From an uncultured Clostridia bacterium (GTDB lineage Bacteria > Bacillota > Clostridia > Oscillospirales > Ruminococcaceae), in NCBI GenBank assembly GCA_947510165.1, contig CANNSB010000005.1, forward strand, positions 1 through 64,000: a stretch of DNA of 64,000 nucleotides, read 5' to 3'. The translations under genes and the position numbers were made by a program. Below the pieces are notes generated by a model that had not been told where the DNA came from, made no database searches, and worked only from the letters and a program-made list of their open reading frames with translations. Positions within the stretch are counted from its first letter, which is position 1. Every line of letters begins with the position of its first letter. Positions 28,620 through 37,884 of the stretch are shown here, piece after piece.

Positions 28620-29615
28620 ATGCGGATAGAACAAATTGGAGAAGGTAAAACTATAGATGAAGCAGTTGAAATTGCATGTGGTATATTAAAAAAAGATAGA
28701 TATGATGTTAATATTCAAATCTTAAATCTTCCAAAAAAGAGTTTTTTTGGAAAAATAAAAATTTTAGCAAAAGTTTTAATTAGCTATGAGGAATCAGATA
28801 AGACAAGTATAGAAAATATTTTAAAAAACTCTAGTATAAAATATGATTTTAATATTGATAGTATAGATCCAATTATTGATGAAAACATACAAATTAAACA
28901 ACAAAAAAAGATAAATAATAATGTAGAGTTTGAAAAAGAAGAAAAGATAGAGAATAAAATAGAGTTTGAAAAAGAAGAAAAGATAGAGAATAAAATAGAA
29001 GTTGAAAAGCAAGAAAAGATAGAGAATAAAATAGAAGTTGAAAAAGAAGAAAAGATAGAATTAAACTTACAAAAAGATATTATAATTGAAAATATTGATT
29101 CTAATGAATCAATTGAACAACAAGATATAGAACAATATAATTTATTAATTGATGAAAAAATAGAAATATTTAAATCAAATCTGTCTAATATAATGACACA
29201 TATGGGATATGAAAAATTTTCTTTTACTACTAAAAAGAAAGAAAAAAATATTGTAATTATAAATATCGATAGCGAAGAAAATATGGGATTTTTAATAGGT
29301 AAAAGAGGAGAAACTATAGACTCATTACAATTTTTAATTTCACTTATTTCAAATAGAGAATCAGAAAATTTTGTTAAATTTATAATTAATTGTGGAAATT
29401 ATAGAAAAAAAAGGGAAGAAACTCTTAAAGATCTGGCTATAAAAATTTCTAAAACAGTTAAAAAAAATAAAAAAAAGATTATGTTAGAGCCTATGCATTC
29501 CTATGAAAGAAGAATAATTCATTCTGTTATATCAAATATAGATGGTGTTTTTTCCAAGTCTATAGGAGATGAACCTAATAGAAAAGTTATAATATTATTA
29601 AATAAAAAAAATTAG
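28620..29615 (+). CDS. jag: RNA-binding protein Jag (KhpB / EloR)
   Basis: A 331-residue protein with an N-terminal Jag domain (about 1-55; Lys-Lys-Ser-Phe-Phe-Gly), a highly charged repetitive linker (about 100-150), a KH domain with Gly-Lys-Arg-Gly-Glu-Thr near 225, and a C-terminal R3H domain with Ser-Tyr-Glu-Arg-Arg-Ile-Ile-His. KhpB works with KhpA as an RNA chaperone linked to cell elongation. It follows yidC by 18 nt. The linker is expanded by a 36-bp tandem repeat. Confidence 0.95.
   Translation: MRIEQIGEGKTIDEAVEIACGILKKDRYDVNIQILNLPKKSFFGKIKILAKVLISYEESDKTSIENILKNSSIKYDFNIDSIDPIIDENIQIKQQKKINNNVEFEKEEKIENKIEFEKEEKIENKIEVEKQEKIENKIEVEKEEKIELNLQKDIIIENIDSNESIEQQDIEQYNLLIDEKIEIFKSNLSNIMTHMGYEKFSFTTKKKEKNIVIINIDSEENMGFLIGKRGETIDSLQFLISLISNRESENFVKFIINCGNYRKKREETLKDLAIKISKTVKKNKKKIMLEPMHSYERRIIHSVISNIDGVFSKSIGDEPNRKVIILLNKKN
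28926..29060 (+). repeat. 36-bp in-frame tandem repeat in jag
   Basis: Three full 36-bp units (28926-28961, 28962-28997, 28998-29033) and a 27-bp partial fourth. Each unit encodes 12 residues beginning Glu-(Phe/Val)-Glu-Lys and ending Ile-Glu-Asn-Lys-Ile. The first two copies are identical; the later ones carry a few substitutions. The product is a charged, probably helical or disordered spacer. Confidence 0.9.
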
Positions 29616-29623
29616 AATATATT

Positions 29624-29655
29624 AAAATGGAAGTGTATAACACTTCCATTTTTTA
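29624..29655 (+). terminator. Terminator after jag
   Basis: Perfect 13-bp stem 29624-29636/29640-29652 with a 3-nt loop, followed by T residues. It separates the rpmH-jag unit from mnmE. Confidence 0.88.
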
Positions 29656-29681
29656 AATATAAAAAAAAGGTGTGTAAATTT

Positions 29682-31046
29682 ATGGAAAAAACAATAGTGG
29701 CAATTGCTACTCCAGTTGCTTATGGAGGTATATCTGTTCTAAGACTTTCAGGAAAAGATAGTCTAAATATTATATCAAAAATTTATATTTCATATAAAGG
29801 AAAAGATATATTTAAACTAAAAGGATATAGTGGATGTTATGGATATGTACATAATGAGGGGCAAAAAATAGATGATGTAATATTATTTTATTTTAAAAAA
29901 CCCTATAGTTATACAGGAGAAGATGTAGTGGAAATTTCTTGTCATGGTGGAATATTAATTACACAAAAAATATTAAGATTAATATTAGAAAATGGAGGGA
30001 ATATGGCAGAGCCTGGAGAATTTACTAAAAGATCATTTTTAAATAAAAAAATGTCTTTGATAGAAGCAGAATCTGTAATAGATATTATAAATTCAAATAA
30101 TGAAATGGCTTTAAAACTTTCTATATCTAATATGGAGGGAAATTTATATAAAAAGATATCTGAAATAAAGGAAAATTTGTTGAATATTATAGGTCATATT
30201 GAGGCATTTATAGATTTTCCAGAAGAAGATTTAGAAGATTTAGATATAAATAAAATTAAACAAAATTTAATTTTAAATAAAAATTTATTAAATAATTTAA
30301 TTGAAAGTTATGATTTAGTTAGAATAATGAAACAAGGAATTGATACTGCAATTATAGGAAAACCAAATGTAGGAAAGTCTTCAATAATGAACCTTCTTGC
30401 AGGATTTGAAAAAAGTATAGTTACAGATATGAAAGGAACTACAAGAGATATAATTGATGAAGAAATAAATATAGGAAATTTAATTTTAAATTTATCAGAT
30501 ACTGCAGGAATTCGAAAAACTTCAAATATTATTGAAAAAATAGGTATAGAAAAAGCTAAAAATAAAATTAAAACAGTTGCTTTAAATATTTTTGTTTTAG
30601 ATAATTCTACAGAGTTATCTATAGAAGATTTTGATATTATGGATATATTAGATATAAATAGAACTTTAGTTGTTATAAATAAATTAGATTTAGAAAGAAA
30701 AATAGATGTAGATTATATATATAATAAATTTTTATATGTTGTAGAAATATCAGCTAAAAATAGTATTAGTATAAAAAATATTATAGATAAAATAAATTTA
30801 ATATTTAGTACAGATAAAATAGAAAATTATTCCACTATTGTTTCTAATGAAAGACAGAGAAATTGTGTTATAAAAAGTATTTCATCCATAGAAAATAGTA
30901 TTTCTGATATAGAGATAGGACAAACTTTAGATGGAATATGTATTATTATAGAAGAAGGAATAGAGGCTTTATTAGAGCTTACAGGAGAAAATATAAATCA
31001 GTCTATAGTTGATAAAATATTTTCTAATTTTTGTGTAGGAAAATAA
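29682..31046 (+). CDS. mnmE: tRNA modification GTPase MnmE
   Basis: A 454-residue GTPase that, with MnmG, installs the cmnm5 group at tRNA wobble uridine. It has the N-terminal folate-binding domain (Ile-Ala-Thr-Pro-Val-Ala-Tyr-Gly-Gly), an inserted G domain with Gly-Lys-Pro-Asn-Val-Gly-Lys-Ser (about 223), Asp-Thr-Ala-Gly and Asn-Lys-Leu-Asp, and the catalytic C-terminal Cys-Val-Gly-Lys. ATG 29682 is chosen; a GTG at 29670 lies in the AAAGGTG site. Confidence 0.96.
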   Translation: MEKTIVAIATPVAYGGISVLRLSGKDSLNIISKIYISYKGKDIFKLKGYSGCYGYVHNEGQKIDDVILFYFKKPYSYTGEDVVEISCHGGILITQKILRLILENGGNMAEPGEFTKRSFLNKKMSLIEAESVIDIINSNNEMALKLSISNMEGNLYKKISEIKENLLNIIGHIEAFIDFPEEDLEDLDINKIKQNLILNKNLLNNLIESYDLVRIMKQGIDTAIIGKPNVGKSSIMNLLAGFEKSIVTDMKGTTRDIIDEEINIGNLILNLSDTAGIRKTSNIIEKIGIEKAKNKIKTVALNIFVLDNSTELSIEDFDIMDILDINRTLVVINKLDLERKIDVDYIYNKFLYVVEISAKNSISIKNIIDKINLIFSTDKIENYSTIVSNERQRNCVIKSISSIENSISDIEIGQTLDGICIIIEEGIEALLELTGENINQSIVDKIFSNFCVGK

Positions 31047-31069
31047 GGTTAATAGAGAGGATATATAAA

Positions 31070-32950
31070 GTGAATTATAAATTAGGAAAATATGATGTTG
31101 CTGTTATTGGAGCAGGTCATGCAGGAATAGAAGCAGCTTTAGTTTCTGCAAGAATGGGTTTAAAAACTGTTATATTTACTATAAATTTAGATACAATTGG
31201 AAATATGCCATGTAATCCATCCATTGGAGGGACAGCAAAAGGACATCTTGTAAAAGAAATTGATGCTCTTGGTGGCGAAATGGGTAAAGTTGCAGATAAA
31301 ACTTTTATTCAGAGTAGAATATTAAATAGAGGAAAAGGTCCTGCTGTTCATAGTCTTCGTGTTCAAACAGATAGAAAAAAGTATAATCAAATGATGAAAA
31401 ATATTTTAGAAAAACAAAAAAATCTTGATATAAAACAATCTGAAATTATTGATATTATATTAGATGAAAATAGACAGATTAAAAGTTTAAAAACAAAAAC
31501 AGGTGGAATTTATGATGTTAAAGCAGGAATATTATGTTGTGGAACTTATTTAAATTCTATTATTCATGTTGGAGATATATCATATAAAGGTGGACCAGAT
31601 GGAAATATGCCTGCTGAAAGTTTGACAAAAAAACTTATTGATTTAGGTATAGATATAAGAAGATTTAAAACAGGAACTCCAGCAAGAGTTCATAAAAGAA
31701 GTATTGATTTTTCTAAATTAGAAATTCAAAAAGGAGATGATAAAATAACTCCTTTTTCTTTTGAAACAGAAGAAAAACAAGAAAATAAAATGCTGTGCTA
31801 TATAGCATATACAAATAATGAAACACATAAAATAATATCGGAAAATATAACTAAATCACCAATGTATTCTGGAAAAATTGAAAGTAGTGGACCAAGGTAT
31901 TGTCCAAGTATAGAAGATAAAATTGTTAGATTTGTTGATAAAAAAAGACACCAAATTTTTGTGGAACCTATGGGTTTAGATACAGAAGAATATTATTTAC
32001 AGGGAATATCAACTAGTTTACCAGAAGATATACAAAATAAGTTTTTAAAAACAATAGTTGGATTTGAAAATATAGAAATAATGAGACCGGCATATGCAAT
32101 TGAATATGATTGTTGTAATCCTATAAATTTTAATTCAACTTTGGAATTTAAAGATATAAAAGGATTATATGGAGCTGGACAATTTAATGGAACATCAGGA
32201 TATGAAGAAGCAGCAGCTCAAGGATTAGTTGCGGGAATAAATGCTGTTTTAAAAATAAAAGGTGAAAAACCATTAATTTTAGATAGAGCTAGTAGTTATA
32301 TTGGGGTTTTAATAGATGATTTAGTGACTAAAGGTTGTTCTGATCCTTATAGAATTATGACATCAAGAAGCGAATATAGATTAATTTTAAGGCAAGATAA
32401 TGCAGATCAAAGATTAACTCCAATTGGAAGAAACCTTGGTTTGATTTCTGACATTAGATGGGAAAAATTTCAATTAAAACTTAAAAATATTGAAATTCAA
32501 AAAAATAGGTTATATAAAATAAATCTTCCTCCAACAGAAAGACTAAATGAAATTTTAGTTTCACGTGAAACAAATCCAGTTAAAACAGGAATAAAATTTA
32601 TTGAAGTTTTAAAAAGACCGCAAATTTTATATAAAGATATTCAAGAATTTGATAACACAGATGAATTTATTTCAGATGATGTTATAGAACAAATAGAAAT
32701 AGATATTAAATATGAGGGATATATAAAAAAACAAATAGCACAAGTTGAAAATATGAGAAGAATAGAATCAAAAAAAATTCCTAAAAATATTAAATATTCT
32801 GATATCATTGGTTTAAAGCATGAAGCTATAGAAAAATTGCAAAAAATTATTCCGAAAAATTTAGGACAAGCTGGAAGAATTTCTGGAGTAAGTCCTGCAG
32901 ATATTACAGTTTTATCTATATTTTTAGATAAATTAAATAGAGAAAGGTAA
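31070..32950 (+). CDS. mnmG: tRNA uridine 5-carboxymethylaminomethyl modification enzyme MnmG
   Basis: A 626-residue FAD enzyme and partner of MnmE. The dinucleotide motif Gly-Ala-Gly-His-Ala-Gly lies near residue 15, followed by Cys-Asn-Pro-Ser-Ile-Gly-Gly and the Gly-Thr-Tyr-Leu motif. GTG 31070 follows GAGAGG by 9 nt; a TTG at 31031 would overlap mnmE without a ribosome binding site. A parS-like palindrome is embedded at 32557-32572 in the coding sequence. Confidence 0.96.
   Translation: MNYKLGKYDVAVIGAGHAGIEAALVSARMGLKTVIFTINLDTIGNMPCNPSIGGTAKGHLVKEIDALGGEMGKVADKTFIQSRILNRGKGPAVHSLRVQTDRKKYNQMMKNILEKQKNLDIKQSEIIDIILDENRQIKSLKTKTGGIYDVKAGILCCGTYLNSIIHVGDISYKGGPDGNMPAESLTKKLIDLGIDIRRFKTGTPARVHKRSIDFSKLEIQKGDDKITPFSFETEEKQENKMLCYIAYTNNETHKIISENITKSPMYSGKIESSGPRYCPSIEDKIVRFVDKKRHQIFVEPMGLDTEEYYLQGISTSLPEDIQNKFLKTIVGFENIEIMRPAYAIEYDCCNPINFNSTLEFKDIKGLYGAGQFNGTSGYEEAAAQGLVAGINAVLKIKGEKPLILDRASSYIGVLIDDLVTKGCSDPYRIMTSRSEYRLILRQDNADQRLTPIGRNLGLISDIRWEKFQLKLKNIEIQKNRLYKINLPPTERLNEILVSRETNPVKTGIKFIEVLKRPQILYKDIQEFDNTDEFISDDVIEQIEIDIKYEGYIKKQIAQVENMRRIESKKIPKNIKYSDIIGLKHEAIEKLQKIIPKNLGQAGRISGVSPADITVLSIFLDKLNRER
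32557..32572. promoter_or_regulatory. parS: parS-like site inside mnmG
   Basis: AGTTTCACGTGAAACA matches the Spo0J/ParB parS consensus TGTTTCACGTGAAACA in 15 of 16 positions, with the 14-bp core GTTTCACGTGAAAC exact. It falls in frame within mnmG (Val-Ser-Arg-Glu-Thr), about 3 kb before spo0J. Confidence 0.85.
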
Positions 32951-32958
32951 AATATAAA

Positions 32959-33666
32959 ATGTCGATAGAAATATTAGAAGAATGTTTTGAAAAATCTGGA
33001 GTTTTTTTAAATAAAAGTCAAATAAATAAATTTTATGATTATTCCATGATATTAGTCGAGTGGAATAAAAAAGTAAATTTAACATCTATAGTTGATTTTA
33101 GAGATATAGTAGTTAAACATTTTTTAGATAGTATTATAATAGATAAATTTATAGATTTTAAAGGAAATAAAAAACTTATAGATGTTGGATCAGGTGCAGG
33201 ATTTCCATCAATTCCGTTAAAAATAGTTTATAATAATTTAGATATAACTATGTTAGATTGTTTAAATAAAAGAATACTATTTTTAGAAAAAGCTTTAGAG
33301 GTATTACAAATAGATGGAGAAACAATTCATGGTAGAGCCGAAGAAATTTCCCATAAAATCGAATATAGAGAAAAATTTGATATATCTGTGGCAAGAGCAG
33401 TTTCTGGTATATCAAATCTTGTAGAATTTTGTCTTCCGTATACAAAGATTGGTGGATATTTTTTAGCTTTAAAAGGTGGAGATATATTAGAAGAAGTTGA
33501 AAAATCTAAGAGTGCTATAGATATTTTAGGGGGAAAAATAGAAAAAATATATGAATATAACTTGATAAAAGACTATAAAAGGTCATTAGTTGTAATAAAA
33601 AAAGTTTCGCAAACTAATACAATATATCCTCGAAAATATTCAAAAATATTAAAAAAATCTTTATAA
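32959..33666 (+). CDS. rsmG: 16S rRNA m7G527 methyltransferase RsmG
   Basis: A 235-residue SAM-dependent methyltransferase (GidB). The SAM motif is Ile-Asp-Val-Gly-Ser-Gly-Ala-Gly-Phe-Pro near residue 74, with Ala-Arg-Ala-Val near 143. The N-terminus contains the usual Trp-Asn-Lys-Lys-Val-Asn-Leu-Thr-Ser. It starts 8 nt after mnmG, the conserved arrangement. Confidence 0.95.
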   Translation: MSIEILEECFEKSGVFLNKSQINKFYDYSMILVEWNKKVNLTSIVDFRDIVVKHFLDSIIIDKFIDFKGNKKLIDVGSGAGFPSIPLKIVYNNLDITMLDCLNKRILFLEKALEVLQIDGETIHGRAEEISHKIEYREKFDISVARAVSGISNLVEFCLPYTKIGGYFLALKGGDILEEVEKSKSAIDILGGKIEKIYEYNLIKDYKRSLVVIKKVSQTNTIYPRKYSKILKKSL

Positions 33667-33724
33667 GATATACATATTTGTACTATAAAAAAAAAATATT
33701 AACTATCTTGTCGATATAAAAGTC

Positions 33725-33753
33725 TGGAAATAAAAGGAAATATATGGTATATT
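33725..33753 (+). promoter_or_regulatory. Probable promoter of noc
   Basis: TGGAAA (33725-33730), a 17-nt spacer and TATATT (33748-33753), about 35 bp upstream of the noc start. Confidence 0.45.
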
Positions 33754-33788
33754 TATTCTATGTTAGAAATACATAGGAGGTTTCAAAA

Positions 33789-34706
33789 TTGCTGACAAAA
33801 TTATTTTTAAAAGAGAAGATAGTAAATAAAGTTATTAGTATTAACATAAGAGATATTATACCTAATCCATCACAACCAAGAAAAAATTTTAATATGATAG
33901 AATTAGAAAATTTGGCATGTAGTATAAAAGAAAATGGAATTATACATCCTATTATTATTAGAAGAAATTTATTAGGTCAGTTGGAATTAGTTTCAGGTGA
34001 AAGAAGGCTTAGAGCTTGTAAATTAATTGGATTTAGAACAATTCCATCAATTTTAATAGAAACAGACAGCCAACAGTCAGCTACATTATCTATATTAGAA
34101 AATATACAGAGAGAAAATTTAAGTTTTTTTGAAGAAGCAAAGGCTATAAGTTATCTTATAAATGAGTGGAATGTTACACAAGAGGAAGCAGCATATAGAT
34201 TGGGAAAAGCACAATCCACTATTGCTAATAAATTAAGGTTATTAAAAATTTCTAATAGAGAGCAAAATATGATATTAAAAGGAAATTTAAGTGAAAGACA
34301 TGCAAGAACAATAGTAAGAATAGATAATCAAAAGATAAGGTTAAAGTGTATAAATTATATAATAAATGAAAATTTAAATGTCCAACAAACAGAAGAGTAT
34401 ATAAATGAAATAGTTTATATACTAGATAAAGAATCAAAAATGATAGAAACATCTCAAGATGAAGTTGATATAAATATAGAAGTAGAGGAAATAAAAGACA
34501 AAAAATTAGAAATTCTTATAAATAATATTAGTAATAAAAAAATAAAAAAAATAAAAAATAGAATACCAATTATAAAAGATATTAGATTATTTTTAAATTC
34601 TATAAATAAAGCAATAGATACTATGAAAAGTGCGGGTATTGATGCGTATAGTGAAAAAAAAGAAACGGAAAAATATGTGGAGTATGTTGTTAGAATTCCT
34701 ATATAA
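33789..34706 (+). CDS. noc: Nucleoid occlusion protein Noc (ParB family)
   Basis: A 305-residue ParB-like protein between rsmG and soj, the usual location of noc. It shows the ParB N-terminal motifs Asn-Pro-Ser-Gln-Pro-Arg-Lys and Ser-Gly-Glu-Arg-Arg-Leu-Arg-Ala, Ile-Gln-Arg-Glu-Asn-Leu, and the KorB-type HTH (Ala-Gln-Ser-Thr-Ile-Ala-Asn-Lys). Noc binds its own sites and blocks Z-ring assembly over the nucleoid. The start is TTG after AGGAGG (8 nt). No Noc-type site (ATTTCCCGGGAAAT) was seen in the window. A second ParB rather than Noc is the alternative, but position favours Noc. Confidence 0.85.
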   Translation: MLTKLFLKEKIVNKVISINIRDIIPNPSQPRKNFNMIELENLACSIKENGIIHPIIIRRNLLGQLELVSGERRLRACKLIGFRTIPSILIETDSQQSATLSILENIQRENLSFFEEAKAISYLINEWNVTQEEAAYRLGKAQSTIANKLRLLKISNREQNMILKGNLSERHARTIVRIDNQKIRLKCINYIINENLNVQQTEEYINEIVYILDKESKMIETSQDEVDINIEVEEIKDKKLEILINNISNKKIKKIKNRIPIIKDIRLFLNSINKAIDTMKSAGIDAYSEKKETEKYVEYVVRIPI

Positions 34707-34715
34707 ATTTTAAAT

Positions 34716-34749
34716 AAAAAAGACAAAGAAATATTTCTTTGTCTTTTTT
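34716..34749 (+). terminator. Terminator after noc
   Basis: Perfect 16-bp arms 34716-34731/34734-34749, GACAAAG core with A6 and T6 shoulders, ending 3 bp before a parS site. Confidence 0.9.
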
Positions 34750-34751
34750 AT

Positions 34752-34767
34752 TGTTTCATGTGAAACA
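34752..34767. promoter_or_regulatory. parS: parS-like site between noc and soj
   Basis: TGTTTCATGTGAAACA matches the 16-bp parS consensus with one change (C to T in the central CpG). It lies in the noc-soj gap, about 70 bp upstream of soj, near a TATAAT at about 34796, so Spo0J bound here could also affect soj transcription. Confidence 0.85.
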
Positions 34768-34840
34768 ATTGCTTTTATAACAAAAATAAATATGGTATAA
34801 TAAATAAATAATAAAAAATAAAACAAAAACAGGTGAAAAT

Positions 34841-35602
34841 ATGGGAAAAGTTATATCAATTGCTAATCAAAAAGGTGGTGTTGGAAAGACCACATCAGCT
34901 GTAAATATTGCAGCAAGTTTAGGAGTTCAAGATAAAAAAACATTGATTATAGATATAGATCCACAAGGAAATACAACAAGTGGTGTTGGATTTTATAAAA
35001 AGGATGTATTATCAATATATAATCTTCTTATAGGAACTGCAAAAGTTGAAGAGGTTATACTAAAAACAGAATTTAAAAATTTAGATTTAATACCTTGTAG
35101 TATACAACTAGCAGGGGCAGAGATAGAACTTGTAGAGATGGATGATAGAGTTTATCGTTTAAGAAAAGCGTTGGCACATATAAAAGGAAACTATGATTAT
35201 ATTATAATTGATTGCCCCCCTTCATTAGGAATAATAACATTAAATGCATTGGTAGCATCTAATAGCGTTTTAATTCCTATGCAGTGTGAATATTATGCGT
35301 TAGAAGGAATATCTCAGCTTATAAATACTATTAGAACTGTGAAAAGAATGTATAATCCTATAATAGATATTGAGGGAGTTCTTTTAACTATGCATGATAC
35401 AAGGTTAAATTTAACTAATCAAGTTGTAGATGAAATTAAAAAATTTTTTAATAATAAGGTATATAAAACACCTATACCACGAAATGTTAGGCTCTCAGAA
35501 GCACCCAGTCATGGACAACCAGTGTATTATTATGATAAAAGTTCTAAAGGAAATAAAGCATACCATAATCTTGTTGAAGAAATTATAAAAATAAATAAAT
35601 AA
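34841..35602 (+). CDS. soj: Chromosome-partitioning ATPase Soj (ParA)
   Basis: A 253-residue ParA-type ATPase with a deviant Walker A (Lys-Gly-Gly-Val-Gly-Lys-Thr-Thr, residues 11-18), Asp-Ile-Asp-Pro-Gln-Gly-Asn and the Walker B Ile-Ile-Asp-Cys-Pro-Pro-Ser. With Spo0J/parS it organises the origin region and influences DnaA. It precedes spo0J by 17 nt. A parS-like site lies just upstream. Confidence 0.97.
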   Translation: MGKVISIANQKGGVGKTTSAVNIAASLGVQDKKTLIIDIDPQGNTTSGVGFYKKDVLSIYNLLIGTAKVEEVILKTEFKNLDLIPCSIQLAGAEIELVEMDDRVYRLRKALAHIKGNYDYIIIDCPPSLGIITLNALVASNSVLIPMQCEYYALEGISQLINTIRTVKRMYNPIIDIEGVLLTMHDTRLNLTNQVVDEIKKFFNNKVYKTPIPRNVRLSEAPSHGQPVYYYDKSSKGNKAYHNLVEEIIKINK

Positions 35603-35619
35603 AGAAAGAAGGTAAAGAA

Positions 35620-36498
35620 ATGTCATTTAAAAGAAGAATGGGATTGGGTAAAGGTCTTGATGCATTATTCGTAGATAATAATACTGAAACAAATCAAGGA
35701 AGTATAAAGTTAAATATAAATGATATAGAGCCAAATAAAAGTCAGCCTAGAAAAGATTTTGATGAACAAGAATTAGCAACATTAGCTGATTCTATAAGAC
35801 AATATGGAATTATACAGCCTATATTAGTTAGACCTATGGTTTCAGGGCTATATCAAATTATAGCAGGAGAAAGAAGATGGAGAGCATCTAGAATGGTTGG
35901 AGAAAGCGAAATACCTTGTATAGTTAAAGAAATTTCTGATATTGAAACTTTTGAAATAGGTCTTATAGAAAATCTTCAAAGAGAAGATCTAAATATAGTA
36001 GAGCAAGCTTTGGGTTATAGAGAACTTATTGATAGGTTTGACCTTACACAGGATGAAGTTTCTCAAAAAGTGGGAAAATCTAGACCAGTTGTAGCAAATG
36101 CTTTGAGATTGTTGAATTTACCAGATGAAGTTCTAACATTATTAAAAAGCGGAGATATTTCATCTGGACATGCTAGAGCTTTACTTAGTTTTGAAGATGA
36201 AGATAAAATATTGGAAATTGCAAATAATATTAGTATAAAAGATTTGACAGTTAGAGATTTAGAAAAACTTTCAAAATCATTTAAAATACAAAATTCAGAC
36301 CAAATTACTGTAAAAAAAGAAAATATTGAAAGAGATGTTTTTTTTACAGAGATTGAACTTTCTTTAAAAGAAAAATTGGAAAGAAGTATAAAAGTTAAGT
36401 CAAAAAAAGGAAGTGAAAAAGGTTTTTTAGAGATAGAATTTTATGATAAAGAAGAACTGCAAGAGATTGTAAAAAAACTTTCATTAGATAATATATAA
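35620..36498 (+). CDS. spo0J: Chromosome-partitioning protein Spo0J (ParB)
   Basis: A 292-residue ParB CTPase/parS-binding protein. It starts with Gly-Leu-Gly-Lys-Gly-Leu-Asp-Ala-Leu-Phe and shows Ser-Gln-Pro-Arg-Lys, the CTP-binding Gly-Glu-Arg-Arg-Trp-Arg-Ala and Glu-Asn-Leu-Gln-Arg motifs, then an HTH (Val-Gly-Lys-Ser-Arg-Pro-Val-Val-Ala) and a C-terminal dimerisation part. It is co-transcribed with soj, and two parS candidates are within 4 kb. Confidence 0.97.
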   Translation: MSFKRRMGLGKGLDALFVDNNTETNQGSIKLNINDIEPNKSQPRKDFDEQELATLADSIRQYGIIQPILVRPMVSGLYQIIAGERRWRASRMVGESEIPCIVKEISDIETFEIGLIENLQREDLNIVEQALGYRELIDRFDLTQDEVSQKVGKSRPVVANALRLLNLPDEVLTLLKSGDISSGHARALLSFEDEDKILEIANNISIKDLTVRDLEKLSKSFKIQNSDQITVKKENIERDVFFTEIELSLKEKLERSIKVKSKKGSEKGFLEIEFYDKEELQEIVKKLSLDNI

Positions 36499-36535
36499 AG
36501 TTATTCTATAATATAAATTAGAGAGGTTTTTAGAT

Positions 36536-37810
36536 ATGATTGATATAAAAATAATTAGAGAAAATAAACAGGGTGTTATAGAAAAATTAGATAGTAGAAA
36601 TATGGATTCTTCAAAGCTTATAAATGAAATATTTGATATTGATATAAAAAAAAGAGAAGTTGTTAAAATAAACGATGACCTCAAATTTGAACAAAATAAA
36701 ATAAATAAAGATATACCAAAATATAAAAAAGAAGGAAAAGATACAGAAATATTGATGAAAAATATGAAAACTTTATCATCTACTATTAAAGAAAATAGCC
36801 AAAAAATTTCTATTTTAGAAGAAAAACAAAAAAAATTATCTTTAATGGTTCCAAATATACCAGATAATAACATACCAATTGGAATGGATGAAAAAAGTAA
36901 CATAGAAATTAGAAGATATATGGATCCTACAAAATTTGATTTTGATCCAAAAGCACATTGGGATTTAGGTAAAGATTTAAATATAATAGATAGTGAAGTA
37001 GCTGGAAAAGTTACAGGGTCAAGATTTACTTTTTATAGAGGTTTGGGAGCAAGGTTGGAGAGAGCGATAATAAATTTTTATTTAGATACACATACATCAA
37101 AAGGTTATGAAGAAATTTTGCCACCATTTATGGTTAATAGAGATTCTATGATAGGGACTGGACAGCTACCAAAATTTGAAGATGATGCATTTAAAATAGA
37201 AAATACAGATTATTTTTTAATTCCAACTGCAGAGGTTCCATTGACTAATATGCATAGAGAAGAAATTTTAATATTAGAAAATTCCCCTATAAAATATTGT
37301 GCATATTCTCCATGTTTTAGAGCAGAAGCGGGAAGTGCAGGAAGAGATACAAGAGGTCTTATACGTCAGCATCAATTTAATAAGGTAGAATTAGTTAAAT
37401 TTTGTTTGCCAGAAGATTCTGAAAATGAATTAGAAATGTTGTTAAATGATGCTGAGGATGTTTTAAAAGCATTAAAGTTACCTTATAGAGTGGTAAATTT
37501 ATCTACTGGAGATATAGGATTTTCTTCATTAAAAACTTATGATATTGAAGTTTTTATGCCATCTTATAAAGCTTATAAAGAAATTTCATCTTGTTCAAAT
37601 TTTGGAGATTTTCAAGCTAGACGAGCAAATATACGATATAAAAAAGATATTAAAGACAAATCAAAATTTGTACATACTTTAAATGGATCGGGAGTTGCTA
37701 TAGGTCGAACGGTTGCTGCTATTTTAGAAAATTTTCAGAATATTGATGGAAGTGTAAATATTCCAGAAGTTTTAATTCCTTATATGGGAAACATTAAAAA
37801 AATAAGCTAA
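36536..37810 (+). CDS. serS: Seryl-tRNA synthetase
   Basis: A 424-residue class II synthetase. An N-terminal coiled coil (about 30-105) grips tRNA-Ser. Motif 2 appears as Phe-Arg-Ala-Glu-Ala-Gly and motif 3 as [11 protein letters not shown] near the end. It begins 37 nt after spo0J, leaving no room for a T-box, so it is probably read from the soj-spo0J transcript. Its stop codon is inside a 32-bp inverted repeat. Confidence 0.97.
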   Translation: MIDIKIIRENKQGVIEKLDSRNMDSSKLINEIFDIDIKKREVVKINDDLKFEQNKINKDIPKYKKEGKDTEILMKNMKTLSSTIKENSQKISILEEKQKKLSLMVPNIPDNNIPIGMDEKSNIEIRRYMDPTKFDFDPKAHWDLGKDLNIIDSEVAGKVTGSRFTFYRGLGARLERAIINFYLDTHTSKGYEEILPPFMVNRDSMIGTGQLPKFEDDAFKIENTDYFLIPTAEVPLTNMHREEILILENSPIKYCAYSPCFRAEAGSAGRDTRGLIRQHQFNKVELVKFCLPEDSENELEMLLNDAEDVLKALKLPYRVVNLSTGDIGFSSLKTYDIEVFMPSYKAYKEISSCSNFGDFQARRANIRYKKDIKDKSKFVHTLNGSGVAIGRTVAAILENFQNIDGSVNIPEVLIPYMGNIKKIS

Positions 37811-37876
37811 GAATATACAAAAATAAGAACTATAATAGATTAATATCTATTATAGTTCTTATTTTTGTATATTCTT
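37809..37876. terminator. 32-bp perfect inverted repeat, serS / NlpC-like gene
   Basis: Arms 37809-37840 and 37845-37876 are exact reverse complements separated by TAAT. The repeat begins within the serS stop codon and ends 8 bp before the end of the converging minus-strand gene. It is much longer than a typical intrinsic terminator stem. Confidence 0.88.
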
Positions 37877-37884
37877 ATATATAT

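Noticed and set aside
33703-33712. Second Spo0A-like box before noc
   Set aside because: CTTGTCGAT matches only 7 of 9 positions of the consensus.
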